64,000 nucleotides of DNA from JACTMZ01 sp044359955 (GTDB taxonomy: Bacteria; Verrucomicrobiota; Verrucomicrobiia; Chthoniobacterales; JACTMZ01): NCBI GenBank assembly GCA_044359955.1, contig JBIKLF010000002.1, positions 124,001 to 188,000 of the forward strand, in the 5' to 3' direction. The notes beneath the pieces were generated by a model. The model made no database searches, was not told where the DNA came from, and saw only the letters and a list, made by a program, of their open reading frames with translations. Every line of letters starts with the position of its first letter. Positions within the stretch are counted from its first letter, which is position 1. Positions 33,551-41,892 of this stretch are shown here, piece by piece. Made by a program: the position numbers and the translations under genes.

Positions 33551-33608
33551 GAGGGGCGATGGCGAAGATGAGGAGGGTGAGGAGGACAGCAGGGATGAGT
33601 GTTTTCAT
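33537..33608 (-). other. Orphan signal-peptide coding segment in the wrong frame
   Basis: The ATG at 33608 opens with MKTLIPAVLLTLLIFAIAPR followed by GAAQ, a textbook Sec signal with an Ala-x-Ala-like cleavage site. Its frame differs by one base from the following 265-aa gene and continues only into low-quality Arg-rich sequence. It is most simply the true 5' end of that gene. Confidence 0.7.
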
Positions 33609-33708
33609 GGGGTGAAGAGGTAAATAGGGAGGCGGGTGTCGCGGGGCAAGCGGGAGCGGTGTGATTTACGGGGGGAATTTTTGAGCGCGGGTGGAAAGGT
33701 AGGGACGA

Positions 33709-33970
33709 GCGGACCGCTCGTCCGCCTGTTGAGGAAAGGACACGCGGGCCGCGTGTCCCTACCTTGGGTGGCGTCGCCGGAACGGCGACGGCTGTTTAAC
33801 CATAACGACCGGCGGCGGGGACGCCGCCGCTACAGCAGGTGGATCGCGATGTCTCATCGCGATTTTCTGCGGTGATTATCGCGCCGGGCTTCCGGCTCGT
33901 AGAGCCTCCAACTCGGAGAGACGGCACGATCCACCGGTTGTCGCGGCGGTCTCTGACCGCCGGAACAATG
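33709..33970. repeat. Array of different palindromic elements
   Basis: The 379-bp gap 33609-33987 holds a series of unlike hairpins. 33709-33763 is bounded by GGTAGGGA/TCCCTACC and contains CGAGCGGACCGCTCG and GACACGCGGGCCGCGTGTC. Next come GTCGCCGGAACGGCGAC, a diverged relative of the RAYT-flanking REP (TTTAACCATAACGACCGGCG), ATCGCGATGTCTCATCGCGAT, and finally GGCGGTCTCTGACCGCC. No coding potential seen. Confidence 0.8.
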
Positions 33971-33987
33971 CGTGGGAATGCGGGCGG

Positions 33988-35565
33988 CTATGCCTTCAAT
34001 TCGGCACCGGTCGTGGCATCGGTCAGCACAAATTGCTCGCGGTGCATCGTTGGATCAGGCTTGAAGGAAAGCCGGCCGCCGTAGCGGCGTTCGATGTCGA
34101 TGAGCAGCTCTTCATCCTCGGTGCGGAGGCGGTTGAGGAGGTCCGGATTCACGATCACCTTGATCTCATGGATGGTCTCGATGTTCTTGCGCATCACGCC
34201 GTGCAGGGCGCGTTGCAATTCGACGGACATCGTCATGGTGTTTTTGATCAGACCGCGTCCCTCGCAATACGGGCAGGGATCAAACTGCGACATGCGCATG
34301 CTCTCGGCGGCGCGTTGGCGGGTCATTTCCATGAGCCCGAGTTGGGAGATGGGCAGGACGTGGGTGCGGGCCTTGTCGCGCTTGAGGCGCTGGCGCATGA
34401 GTTGGTAGACCGACTGCTGGTCTTTGCGCGATTTCATGTCGATGAAGTCGGCGACGATGAGGCCTCCGATGTTGCGCAACCGCATCTGACGGGCGATTTC
34501 GTCGGCCGCCTCGAGATTGGTCTGCACGATGGTGCGCTCGACGTCCTTACCGCCTTTGTTGCGGCCGGTATTGACGTCGACCGAAATGAGAGCCTCGGTT
34601 TCGTCGATCACGATGTAGCCGCCGCAAGGCAGCCAGACCTGGCGGTGGAAGGCTTTCTCGACCTGTTTGTCGACGCCGTATTTCTCGAAGATGTGCTGCT
34701 CTTCTTGGTAAAACTGGATGCGTTTCTTCGAGCGCGGGGAAACCTGGGCGACCAGTTCCTGCATGCGCTCGACGGATGGAAGGTCGTCGCAGACCACGGC
34801 ATCGACTTCCTCGGTGAGGAAGTCGCGCACGGTGCGCTCGATGAGGTCGGGTTCCTCGAAAAGTTGGTAGGGCGCGCGCTGCGCCTCCATGTTTTTCTCG
34901 ATGTCGTTCCACTGCTCGAGGAGCAGATGGAGATCGCGGACGAAAAAGCGCGAGCGTTGGCCGGCGCCGACGGTCCGGATGATGACACCCATGCCATCGG
35001 GGATTTCCAGTTCGTTGAGCACCTTGCGCAGGCGCTCGCGTTCCTTCGGATCATCGATCTTGCGCGAGATGCCGCACTGCGGGCTGTAGGGCATGAGGAC
35101 GAGATAGCGTCCGGGCATGCTGATGTTTGTCGTGATGCGCGGACCCTTCGTTCCGATCGGCCCCTTGCTGACTTGCACCATGATATCCGAGCCGGGCGGG
35201 TAGATGGTCGGGATGTCTTTGGCCGTGATCTTTTTCGGCAGCTTCTTGTTGGCGTTGCGGCGCACTTCCTCGATGCCGCTGTCGAGGGCGGCGGGGATGG
35301 CGTCCCAGAAGTGGAGAAAGGCATTCTTCTCGAAACCAATGTCTACGAACATGGCCTTGAGGCCTTGTTCGATGTTCTTGACGCGGCCCTTGTAAATCGA
35401 GCCGACGATGTTGCGGTCGCTGACGCGTTCAACGTTGTATTCCTCGAGTTTGCCGTCCTCGAGCACGGCGACGCGTTTCTCGAGCTTTTCAGCGTTGACG
35501 ATGAGGCGGCAGCCGCCGGCGGATTTGGTCGGCAGGCCGAGGAGTTTTTTTACTTTTTCAATCAT
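33988..35565 (-). CDS. rng: Ribonuclease G/E family endoribonuclease
   Basis: 525 aa. S1 RNA-binding domain near residues 45-130 (VGSIYKGRVKNIEQGLKAMF, VDIGFEKNAFLHF), then the RNase E/G catalytic core with Mg-binding aspartates in ISVDVNTGR and VADFIDMKSRKDQ. The Zn-link CPYCEGRG joins two protomers. The length is that of RNase G, lacking RNase E's long C-terminal scaffold. The role is rRNA 5' maturation and mRNA decay. It is the last gene of the mreB-mreC-mreD-mrdA run, a classical neighbourhood. Start ATG 35565 gives MIEKVKKLLGLPTKSAGG. Confidence 0.94.
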   Translation of the reverse strand: MIEKVKKLLGLPTKSAGGCRLIVNAEKLEKRVAVLEDGKLEEYNVERVSDRNIVGSIYKGRVKNIEQGLKAMFVDIGFEKNAFLHFWDAIPAALDSGIEEVRRNANKKLPKKITAKDIPTIYPPGSDIMVQVSKGPIGTKGPRITTNISMPGRYLVLMPYSPQCGISRKIDDPKERERLRKVLNELEIPDGMGVIIRTVGAGQRSRFFVRDLHLLLEQWNDIEKNMEAQRAPYQLFEEPDLIERTVRDFLTEEVDAVVCDDLPSVERMQELVAQVSPRSKKRIQFYQEEQHIFEKYGVDKQVEKAFHRQVWLPCGGYIVIDETEALISVDVNTGRNKGGKDVERTIVQTNLEAADEIARQMRLRNIGGLIVADFIDMKSRKDQQSVYQLMRQRLKRDKARTHVLPISQLGLMEMTRQRAAESMRMSQFDPCPYCEGRGLIKNTMTMSVELQRALHGVMRKNIETIHEIKVIVNPDLLNRLRTEDEELLIDIERRYGGRLSFKPDPTMHREQFVLTDATTGAELKA

Positions 35566-35594
35566 GGTGGAATGGGGTGGGTTGATCAGTGGTA

Positions 35595-37742
35595 TTACGG
35601 GGAAGGTTGTTTCTCCTTCTTCTTGCCGATACCGCCGAAAATTCGTTGGAAAATATTGGGTTTCTTTTTCTGCACCGTGCCCTCGGCGTCGGCTGCCGGC
35701 CGCACCGTGGGCGGAGCGGCGGTCGGACTGCCCTCGGAGGCGGCAAAATCGCCGGGCGGCGCGTCGGCCAAAGCGGCCGGAATGGCGCGGCCGAAGTCGA
35801 CGCTGGAGACAAATTGGAAACTGCCCTTGGCCGGCTCGAGCGAGGCAATCTCCACATTTTCCCCTTCTTCCATGTTGAAGATGTCGGAAAGGATCTTCGA
35901 CGCGATGGGCGCGGCGACTCCGCCGCCGGATTGCGCGCCTTGGACGATGACGCTGACCGCGTAGCGCGGTTTGTCGTAGGGAGCGAAGGCGATGAACCAG
36001 GTGTGGTTGTCCTTGATACCGCCGCGCCAGAATTGGGCCGTGCCGGTTTTGCCCGCCACCTCGTGTCCATCGATGCGCGCCCCCGCCGCCGTGCCGCCTC
36101 CGCGGTTGACCACATCCCACATCCCGCGCCGCACTTTTTCGATTTGTTCGGCAGTGAGACCTTGTTCGAGAAGGTTGGCCCGGACTTTGACCGGTTCCTG
36201 CCGCACGACCGAACCATCGGGGGCGACGATTTTGTCGACCAAGCGTGGGAAGTAACTGGTGCCGCCGTTGGCCACCGTGGCGGTGAGCATGGCCATCTGC
36301 AATGGCGAGGCCAGGACGTAGCCCTGACCGATGGCCACGTTGGCGGTTTGTCCGCTCGACCAACGTTCGCGCGGACGGTTGACTCGCATCCAGTCGGGAC
36401 CGGGCAGGATGCCGGGTGCTTCGGCGGAGAGCGGAAGGCCGGATTTTTCGCCGAGCCCGAGCATGTGGCCGACGTCGACGATTTGATCGATGCCCGCGGC
36501 GTTGCCGTATTGGTAGAAGAAGGCGTTGCAAGAGACACGGATGGCGGACTGCAGATCGAGGGTGCCGTGGGCGCCGTTTTTCGAGGCGATCCAGCAGGCC
36601 ATCAATTTGTCTCCATAGCGCACCCCGCCACTGCAGTTGAGGCGGCGCTCGTCGAGTCCGGCGCGCAGTCCGGCGAGGGCGATGGGAATCTTGTAGGTGG
36701 AACCCGGGGCGTAGGCGCTGAGGGCGCGGTTGATCAAGGGATCGGTCGCATCACCGGTCAACTCCGCCCATCCGGCCGAGGAAATGGCCGGGATGAAACT
36801 GTTCGGGTCGTACGAGGGCACGCTGGCCATGGCGAGAATGTCGCCATTGCGCGGATCGATGACCACGGCCGCGGCGCGTCCGACCGCGCGAAGGGCTTTT
36901 TCGGTGATGTATTGGATGCGCGCGTCGATCGTGAGCTGCACATTGTTGCCCGCGACGGGTGCTTGCCGTTCAATTTCGCCGTCGATCTGGCCCTTGGCAT
37001 TGCGCTGCATGATGCGGGCGCCGGCGGTTCCTTTGAGATCGGTATCCAGCGCGAGTTCGATCTGCGCTTTGCCCTCGGTGTCGGGTTGGTAGAAGTTGAA
37101 CCGGCTGGCTTCTTCCTTGTCGATTTCGGACGGCGTGCCGACATAGCCGAGCAGGTGCGAACCGAGGGCGCCGTAGACGTAGCGGCGCACGGGGCGTGTG
37201 GTGATGTTGACCCCCGTGAGGCCGACATCGTGCTCGGCGAAACGCGCCATGGTCTCGAAATCCAATTCCTCGATGTAGGTGTAAGGCACCTCGGTGTCGT
37301 TGCGGAAATGGAGGCGCAGTTGGTTGGCGTTGTAGTCGCGGGCCAGGCCGAGTTGGGTCAGACGCGGCATGACCGCCTCATTGATGATCTTGACGATATC
37401 GGGCTCGGATTTTTCCGTCATCATGCCGCGCACCGTCGTGCGGTAGTTGCGCATCGGGACACTCCCGTAGCGCGCCCGGTAATCGCGCACCATTTCGGGA
37501 AGGTAAAATTCAACGGCGAGACTGGCGCGGTTGCGGGCCAGCGGGATGCCGTGGCGGTCGAGGATTTCGCCGCGCACGGCGGGCAGGCGCACGCTGACCT
37601 GCGAACTGTTGCGGATGCGCGCGGTGTATTCCTCGCCGCGGGCCACCTGCACGTACCAAAGCTTGCCGGTCAACAGCAGCATGGCGGCCAGCACGATCGA
37701 GGCAAGGACCGCGATGCGGAATTTGTCGGATCGCTGGATCAT
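35595..37742 (-). CDS. mrdA: Penicillin-binding protein 2 (elongasome transpeptidase)
   Basis: 715 aa. N-terminal membrane helix IAVLASIVLAAMLLLTGKLW, a dimerisation/pedestal domain with RGEILDRHGIPLARN, then the transpeptidase: active-site SxxK is STYK in YAPGSTYKIP, SxN is SCN in IRVSCNAFFYQYGN, KTG is in EVAGKTGTAQFW. It crosslinks lateral-wall peptidoglycan under MreB control and is the target of mecillinam in other bacteria. An extended basic/Pro-rich C-terminal tail (about 75 residues, ending GGIGKKKEKQPSP) is longer than usual. The ATG at 37742 overlaps the mreD stop. rodA is not adjacent. Confidence 0.95.
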   Translation of the reverse strand: MIQRSDKFRIAVLASIVLAAMLLLTGKLWYVQVARGEEYTARIRNSSQVSVRLPAVRGEILDRHGIPLARNRASLAVEFYLPEMVRDYRARYGSVPMRNYRTTVRGMMTEKSEPDIVKIINEAVMPRLTQLGLARDYNANQLRLHFRNDTEVPYTYIEELDFETMARFAEHDVGLTGVNITTRPVRRYVYGALGSHLLGYVGTPSEIDKEEASRFNFYQPDTEGKAQIELALDTDLKGTAGARIMQRNAKGQIDGEIERQAPVAGNNVQLTIDARIQYITEKALRAVGRAAAVVIDPRNGDILAMASVPSYDPNSFIPAISSAGWAELTGDATDPLINRALSAYAPGSTYKIPIALAGLRAGLDERRLNCSGGVRYGDKLMACWIASKNGAHGTLDLQSAIRVSCNAFFYQYGNAAGIDQIVDVGHMLGLGEKSGLPLSAEAPGILPGPDWMRVNRPRERWSSGQTANVAIGQGYVLASPLQMAMLTATVANGGTSYFPRLVDKIVAPDGSVVRQEPVKVRANLLEQGLTAEQIEKVRRGMWDVVNRGGGTAAGARIDGHEVAGKTGTAQFWRGGIKDNHTWFIAFAPYDKPRYAVSVIVQGAQSGGGVAAPIASKILSDIFNMEEGENVEIASLEPAKGSFQFVSSVDFGRAIPAALADAPPGDFAASEGSPTAAPPTVRPAADAEGTVQKKKPNIFQRIFGGIGKKKEKQPSP

Positions 37743-38278
37743 CGCGTCAGGCCTCCGCCGCGGCGTCGCCCCGGAGCACCCGCGGGAAGAAGGCTGAAAA
37801 AGAGATAAACCACCGGCGCAAGCAGGAGCGCCAGCACGGAGGGACCGGCAAGGTGCCAGAAAATGGTCCAATCGAAGAGGAACGATCCGCGGCGCAGGCA
37901 GACCATGATGTATTGCAGGAGAAGAAGAGAGAGGGTGGCCGCGCCGGCGGTGAGACAATGGACTTCCCACCGCCCTTCGCGGAAGAGCGGTTGCAGCGGT
38001 TGGAGCGCGGTGCCCAGCAAGACATAAAACAGCATAGACCAGCCGAGGCCGATTTCAACGCGGTCACCGACCACGTGGAGGAAAGCGAGGTCGCTGAGCA
38101 ACCCGGTGAAGAGGGCCAAACCGAGCATGGCGGGGAAAGAAAGCCAGAGCGCGCCGTAGCAGAAGAGCACGGGCACGAGGATAAAATGCGCGCCGCCGAG
38201 GAACGGCAGGGGCGGGATGAACTCCTGCGCGACGAGCGCGAGATAAATAGCTGCGAAAAGGGCGAGGCCTCGGATCAT
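37739..38278 (-). CDS. mreD: Rod-shape protein MreD
   Basis: 179 aa, five or six hydrophobic helices (LALFAAIYLALVAQEFIPPL; MLGLALFTGLLSDLAFLHVV; TLSLLLLQYIMVCL). Primary sequence is weakly conserved in MreD, so identification rests on length, topology and position between mreC and mrdA, overlapping both by four bases. MreD is an inner-membrane partner of MreC in the elongasome. Confidence 0.88.
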   Translation of the reverse strand: MIRGLALFAAIYLALVAQEFIPPLPFLGGAHFILVPVLFCYGALWLSFPAMLGLALFTGLLSDLAFLHVVGDRVEIGLGWSMLFYVLLGTALQPLQPLFREGRWEVHCLTAGAATLSLLLLQYIMVCLRRGSFLFDWTIFWHLAGPSVLALLLAPVVYLFFSLLPAGAPGRRRGGGLTR

Positions 38279-39081
38279 TTGCTTCCCAGGACGACGAAGA
38301 CGTCTTCCAGTCTGGCGAAGTCCGCGGCGGGTTCCACTATGGCCTGGCCATCGAGTTCGCGCGCGCGGAATTCTTTGATTACCCCGAGCAGGATGCCCGC
38401 GGGAAAGACCGCGCCGCTCACCCCGGCGGTGAATACCTTCATGCCGGGTTGGAGGTTGGCGTCGCGGTTGAGAAAGTTGAGCACAAGTTCGGGCGAGGCG
38501 TTGCCCGCCACCCGTTGTCCGCTGAGGATACCCTGCTCGTTGGTCCCCTCGACGCGGGCCGCCACCTGGCAGTTCTCATCGGTCAGGAGCAGGATGATGG
38601 AAATATCTTTGGAGACCGTCGTGGTGCGTCCGACCAGACCTTCCGCCGTGAGGACCGGTTGCGCTGCATCGACACTCTGCGCGAACCCGCGGTTGATTTT
38701 GACCGTGTTCCACCAACTGGAGGCGTCACGGCTCATGATTTGCGCGGGTAGAAGCTTGAAAGCGGAGCGCTCGCGGTAATCGAGCGCGGAACGCAGGCGT
38801 TGGTTTTCGCTTGCGAGGTCGCCGGAGAGCTGGCTGGCGGCGCGCAGTTCGTTGTTCTGCGCGGTCAACACGGCATTTTCCTCCTCGAGTTGGTCGAGCG
38901 TCTTGAGGCCTTTCTGCAATTTGGCCACCTGGCCGCTGATGGCCGAACCGGCCTGCAAAGCGGGACTGGAAACGCGCAAGTAACCGCTCTGCCAGGAGCG
39001 CATGCGCTCGGACGAAAAACTGAGGAAGACGACCGCAATAAGGACCGCCACGCCGAGCAGGATGAGGTGCAGCTTTTTCAC
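38275..39081 (-). CDS. mreC: Rod-shape protein MreC
   Basis: 268 aa. N-terminal membrane helix (LILLGVAVLIAVVFLSF), coiled coil (about residues 55-95, QLEEENAVLTAQNNELRAAS) and a periplasmic beta-rich domain with GLVGRTTTVSKDISIILLLT and GILSGQRVAGNASPELVLNF, as in MreC. It forms filaments that activate PBP2. It begins 44 bp after the mreB stop. Confidence 0.93.
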   Translation of the reverse strand: MKKLHLILLGVAVLIAVVFLSFSSERMRSWQSGYLRVSSPALQAGSAISGQVAKLQKGLKTLDQLEEENAVLTAQNNELRAASQLSGDLASENQRLRSALDYRERSAFKLLPAQIMSRDASSWWNTVKINRGFAQSVDAAQPVLTAEGLVGRTTTVSKDISIILLLTDENCQVAARVEGTNEQGILSGQRVAGNASPELVLNFLNRDANLQPGMKVFTAGVSGAVFPAGILLGVIKEFRARELDGQAIVEPAADFARLEDVFVVLGSK

Positions 39082-39124
39082 GGTGGCGGGACCATTGTTC
39101 CGGACGGGCCGGGTGGCAACAGGA

Positions 39125-40177
39125 TCAATTGGCGATGTGATGGCTGCCGCGGACGTTGTTCTGCGCGATGCTGCGCAGGACCTCGATCTCGCTCAGCACG
39201 CGACCGGTTCCTTCGGCCACCGCACTCAACGGATCGTCGGCAATGTGCACCGGCAAGCCGGTCTCATCGCGCAGCAATTGGTCCAGACCGCGCAAGAGCG
39301 CGCCGCCGCCGGCCAGCACCATCCCGCGGTCCACCAAATCGGAGGACAACTCGGGCGGGCAGCGCTCGAGGGTGGTGCGGACGGCATCGACGATGCTGTT
39401 GAGCGGCTCGGTGAGCGCCTCGCGCACCTCCTGCGAGGTGAGGGTGATGGTTTTGGGCAGCCCGGCCACGAGGTCCCGGCCTTTGACTTCCATCGAAGTC
39501 TCTTTCGGCAGCTTGATCGCGGAGCCCAGCTTGATCTTGATGTCCTCGGCGGTGCGCTCGCCGATGGCCAGGTTGAAGTTGCGTTTGAGGTATTGGACGA
39601 TGGCCTCGTCGAGCTCGTCGCCGGCCACGCGCACACTGCGGCTGAAGACGATGCCTGCGAGGGAGATAAGAGCGACCTCGGTCGTTCCGCCGCCGATGTC
39701 GATGATCATGTTGCCGGCCGCTTCCTGAATGGGGAGACCGACGCCGATGGCCGCAGCCATGGGCTCTTCAATAAGATAAACCTCACGCGCCCCGGCGTGG
39801 GTGGCGGAATCTTTGACCGCGCGCTTTTCCACTTCGGTGATCCCGGAGGGAACGGCAATGACCACGCGCGGACGCACCATGCGGCGGCCGCCGTGCGCTT
39901 TGCTGATCAGATGGGCCAGCATCGCTTCGGTGATTTCGAAGTCGGCGATGACGCCGTCTTTGAGCGGACGGATGGCGACAATATTGCCCGGCGTGCGGCC
40001 GAGCATGCGCTTGGCTTCGTTGCCGACGGCGAGGACCTTGTTCGTGCCGGCCTGCACGGCGACCACGGATGGCTCGCGCAACACGATGCCCTGATCGCGC
40101 ACGTAGACCAAGGTGTTGGCTGTGCCGAGATCGATCCCGATGTCACTCGAGAATAGGCCGAAAAACTTTCTGAACAT
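39125..40177 (-). CDS. mreB: Actin-like rod-shape protein MreB
   Basis: 350 aa. Actin-fold ATPase motifs: phosphate 1 region IGIDLGTANTLVYV (about residues 15-28), phosphate 2 IIDIGGGTTEVALISLAGIV, and adenosine loop MVLAGGGALLRGLD. It forms membrane-bound filaments that steer lateral wall synthesis. It leads the five-gene shape operon; its promoter must be in the 344-bp gap 40178-40521, which also contains mosaic repeat copy 3. The ATG at 40177 gives MFRKFFGLFSSDIGIDLG, with an amphipathic membrane-binding start. Confidence 0.97.
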   Translation of the reverse strand: MFRKFFGLFSSDIGIDLGTANTLVYVRDQGIVLREPSVVAVQAGTNKVLAVGNEAKRMLGRTPGNIVAIRPLKDGVIADFEITEAMLAHLISKAHGGRRMVRPRVVIAVPSGITEVEKRAVKDSATHAGAREVYLIEEPMAAAIGVGLPIQEAAGNMIIDIGGGTTEVALISLAGIVFSRSVRVAGDELDEAIVQYLKRNFNLAIGERTAEDIKIKLGSAIKLPKETSMEVKGRDLVAGLPKTITLTSQEVREALTEPLNSIVDAVRTTLERCPPELSSDLVDRGMVLAGGGALLRGLDQLLRDETGLPVHIADDPLSAVAEGTGRVLSEIEVLRSIAQNNVRGSHHIAN

Positions 40178-40329
40178 GATGAGTGGATGTGGCCGAGGGC
40201 CCGGACGGATTGCTTAAATTTCCGCGTCCGAAAGAGAGAGATAAGCCTCCCACGCCCTCGGGAGCAAGGAAATTGCGGCCCTGACCGCCTCCCGAATAAC
40301 CCGAAGTGGTATGCGGTCCACGTTTTTCA

Positions 40330-40521
40330 GGTAGGGCGGGGCCTCCGGACCCGCCGTGTCGAATCCCAGAGAATGTTCGCGGTCGGCCCAACCGGAACGC
40401 AGTGAAGATGGCCCCTAGGCAAAGGTCCAACCCTACCCCGGGCCCGAAGGACAAAGTCCCAATGCGATGGGCCCTTGGTATTACTCCCAGCGCACACTCG
40501 CCAACGCGCGGGTCCAGAGAC
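40330..40521. repeat. Mosaic intergenic repeat, copy 3 (rearranged)
   Basis: The core is 40330-40437, from GGTAGGG to CCCTACC. It has the flanks of copies 1 and 2 (AACCGGAACGCAGTGAAGAT, GGCCCCTAGG-type end), but the 33-bp centre is inverted relative to them and the 72-bp cruciform is absent. 40438-40521 is homologous, in reverse, to modules at 29104-29140 and 29236-29300. The stretch 40178-40329 upstream, next to the mreB start, shows no motif I can name. Confidence 0.85.
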
Positions 40522-41889
40522 TCAGGGGGCAGCCGCAGGCGCCGCTGGAGGTTCCGCGATTTTCCGGATGGCTTGAGCGAGGTCTGGCGGCAACATGAGG
40601 ATCTCTTCCGCACCGGTGACCCGTGCCGGGCAGGTCTCCCCGCCGGCCGCGCCGAGTTCGACCCCGGCCATGGGGTGACGTCCAGCCGCCTCTTCCGCGG
40701 AATTTTCCGAAAGCCAGGCCGAAAAAAGCAGGCGCTGCGCGGGGGGCTCGAGGCCGGCATCTTTGGCCGTGAGCCCCGGCTGGAAAGAGACCGCTCGGGT
40801 GTTGTTGAAGAGTTCGATCAGGCCATCGACCTCCTCGTTGGTCACCGTCATGCCGCGTTCAGGATCGGTCCAAGCCTCGCCTTGGCGCTGGAGTTCGAGC
40901 ACTTGACCACCGCTCTCCATGGCAATCCGGTCGACCGCATCGCGCTCGACGTATCCCAAGGACCGGTCGCGCAACGCTTCGGGCGAAACCTCGAAAAGCA
41001 GGTTGGCCGCCCCGCCGACCTCAAGTAATCCGCCGCGCGGGACAAAGCGCGCTGTCAGGGTTTCCGCCGCCGTATCCCCCCCGCGAATCACTTCCAAATT
41101 CAACGCCTCGCCCCCGCCCATCGGGGTCAGGCTGATCGAGGCCGTCTGCCCGGGGAGCGGGGCGACCTCGGGTTCCTGTGCCTCGAATTTCACCACCGGC
41201 AAACCGAGCAACGCATCAAGGAAGGAACGCACGGCCTGGGGATCGGCCGGAGCCGTCACAGGCTTCTCGATCAACCAGCGCCCGCGCTCGCGCCGCACCG
41301 TCATTTCGCCGTCGGCCCGGCGCACCGTGAATTTCTCGATATCGTCGGGCACGGATTGCGTCAGGCGCGCATCCCGGAATTTTGCGGCGGGAGCGGTGGC
41401 CAACTCCACGATCGTGTCGGCCACCCGCAGGAGGTCGGACTGTCCGCTCACCCGGGCAAAAATCTCGTCGGGCAGGGCCGTGTTCGCGCCGAACTCGATC
41501 CGGAGCGGTTCTCGCGCGCCCCGCAGGTCGAAGCGCAAGCGCGGTGCGGCCAGACCGGCCTCCGCCACGGCCGCCGGCTCGGGCGAGACAAGGCGGTCGC
41601 GCACGGCGAGGAAACGAAGGGTGGTGAGCAGGCGATCAACTTCTGCGGGGTCGGCGCGGTCTTGCACTGGGGCCGCGATCGACCAACCGGTGGCTTCGCG
41701 GCGGAGGCTGACCGTTTCCGTGCCGCGAATGATGTCGATTTCCGCGATGTCGTCCGGTTCGAAAACCGCCGCGTAGCGCCGCAGTTCGTCCGCTTCGCGC
41801 GTGGCGGGTGCCATCTTGCGCAGGTAATAAAGGCCGCCGACCACCAGCAGGGTGACGAGGAGCAGGGCGATGGTCGCGCGCGGGTTCAT
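40522..41889 (-). CDS. DUF4340-type membrane-anchored protein of a Gld-like ABC operon
   Basis: 455 aa. N-terminal helix TIALLLVTLLVVGGLYYL, then repeated DUF4340 modules: IAEIDIIRGTETVSLRREAT, GWSIAAPVQDRADPAEVDRL and IEKFTVRRADGEMTVRRERG. Such genes regularly follow gldG-like genes in ABC operons of Bacteroidota, Verrucomicrobiota and others, but their function is unproven. It begins four bases after the upstream gene, so it is the last member of a four-gene operon. Confidence 0.85.
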   Translation of the reverse strand: MNPRATIALLLVTLLVVGGLYYLRKMAPATREADELRRYAAVFEPDDIAEIDIIRGTETVSLRREATGWSIAAPVQDRADPAEVDRLLTTLRFLAVRDRLVSPEPAAVAEAGLAAPRLRFDLRGAREPLRIEFGANTALPDEIFARVSGQSDLLRVADTIVELATAPAAKFRDARLTQSVPDDIEKFTVRRADGEMTVRRERGRWLIEKPVTAPADPQAVRSFLDALLGLPVVKFEAQEPEVAPLPGQTASISLTPMGGGEALNLEVIRGGDTAAETLTARFVPRGGLLEVGGAANLLFEVSPEALRDRSLGYVERDAVDRIAMESGGQVLELQRQGEAWTDPERGMTVTNEEVDGLIELFNNTRAVSFQPGLTAKDAGLEPPAQRLLFSAWLSENSAEEAAGRHPMAGVELGAAGGETCPARVTGAEEILMLPPDLAQAIRKIAEPPAAPAAAP

Positions 41890-41892
41890 TGC

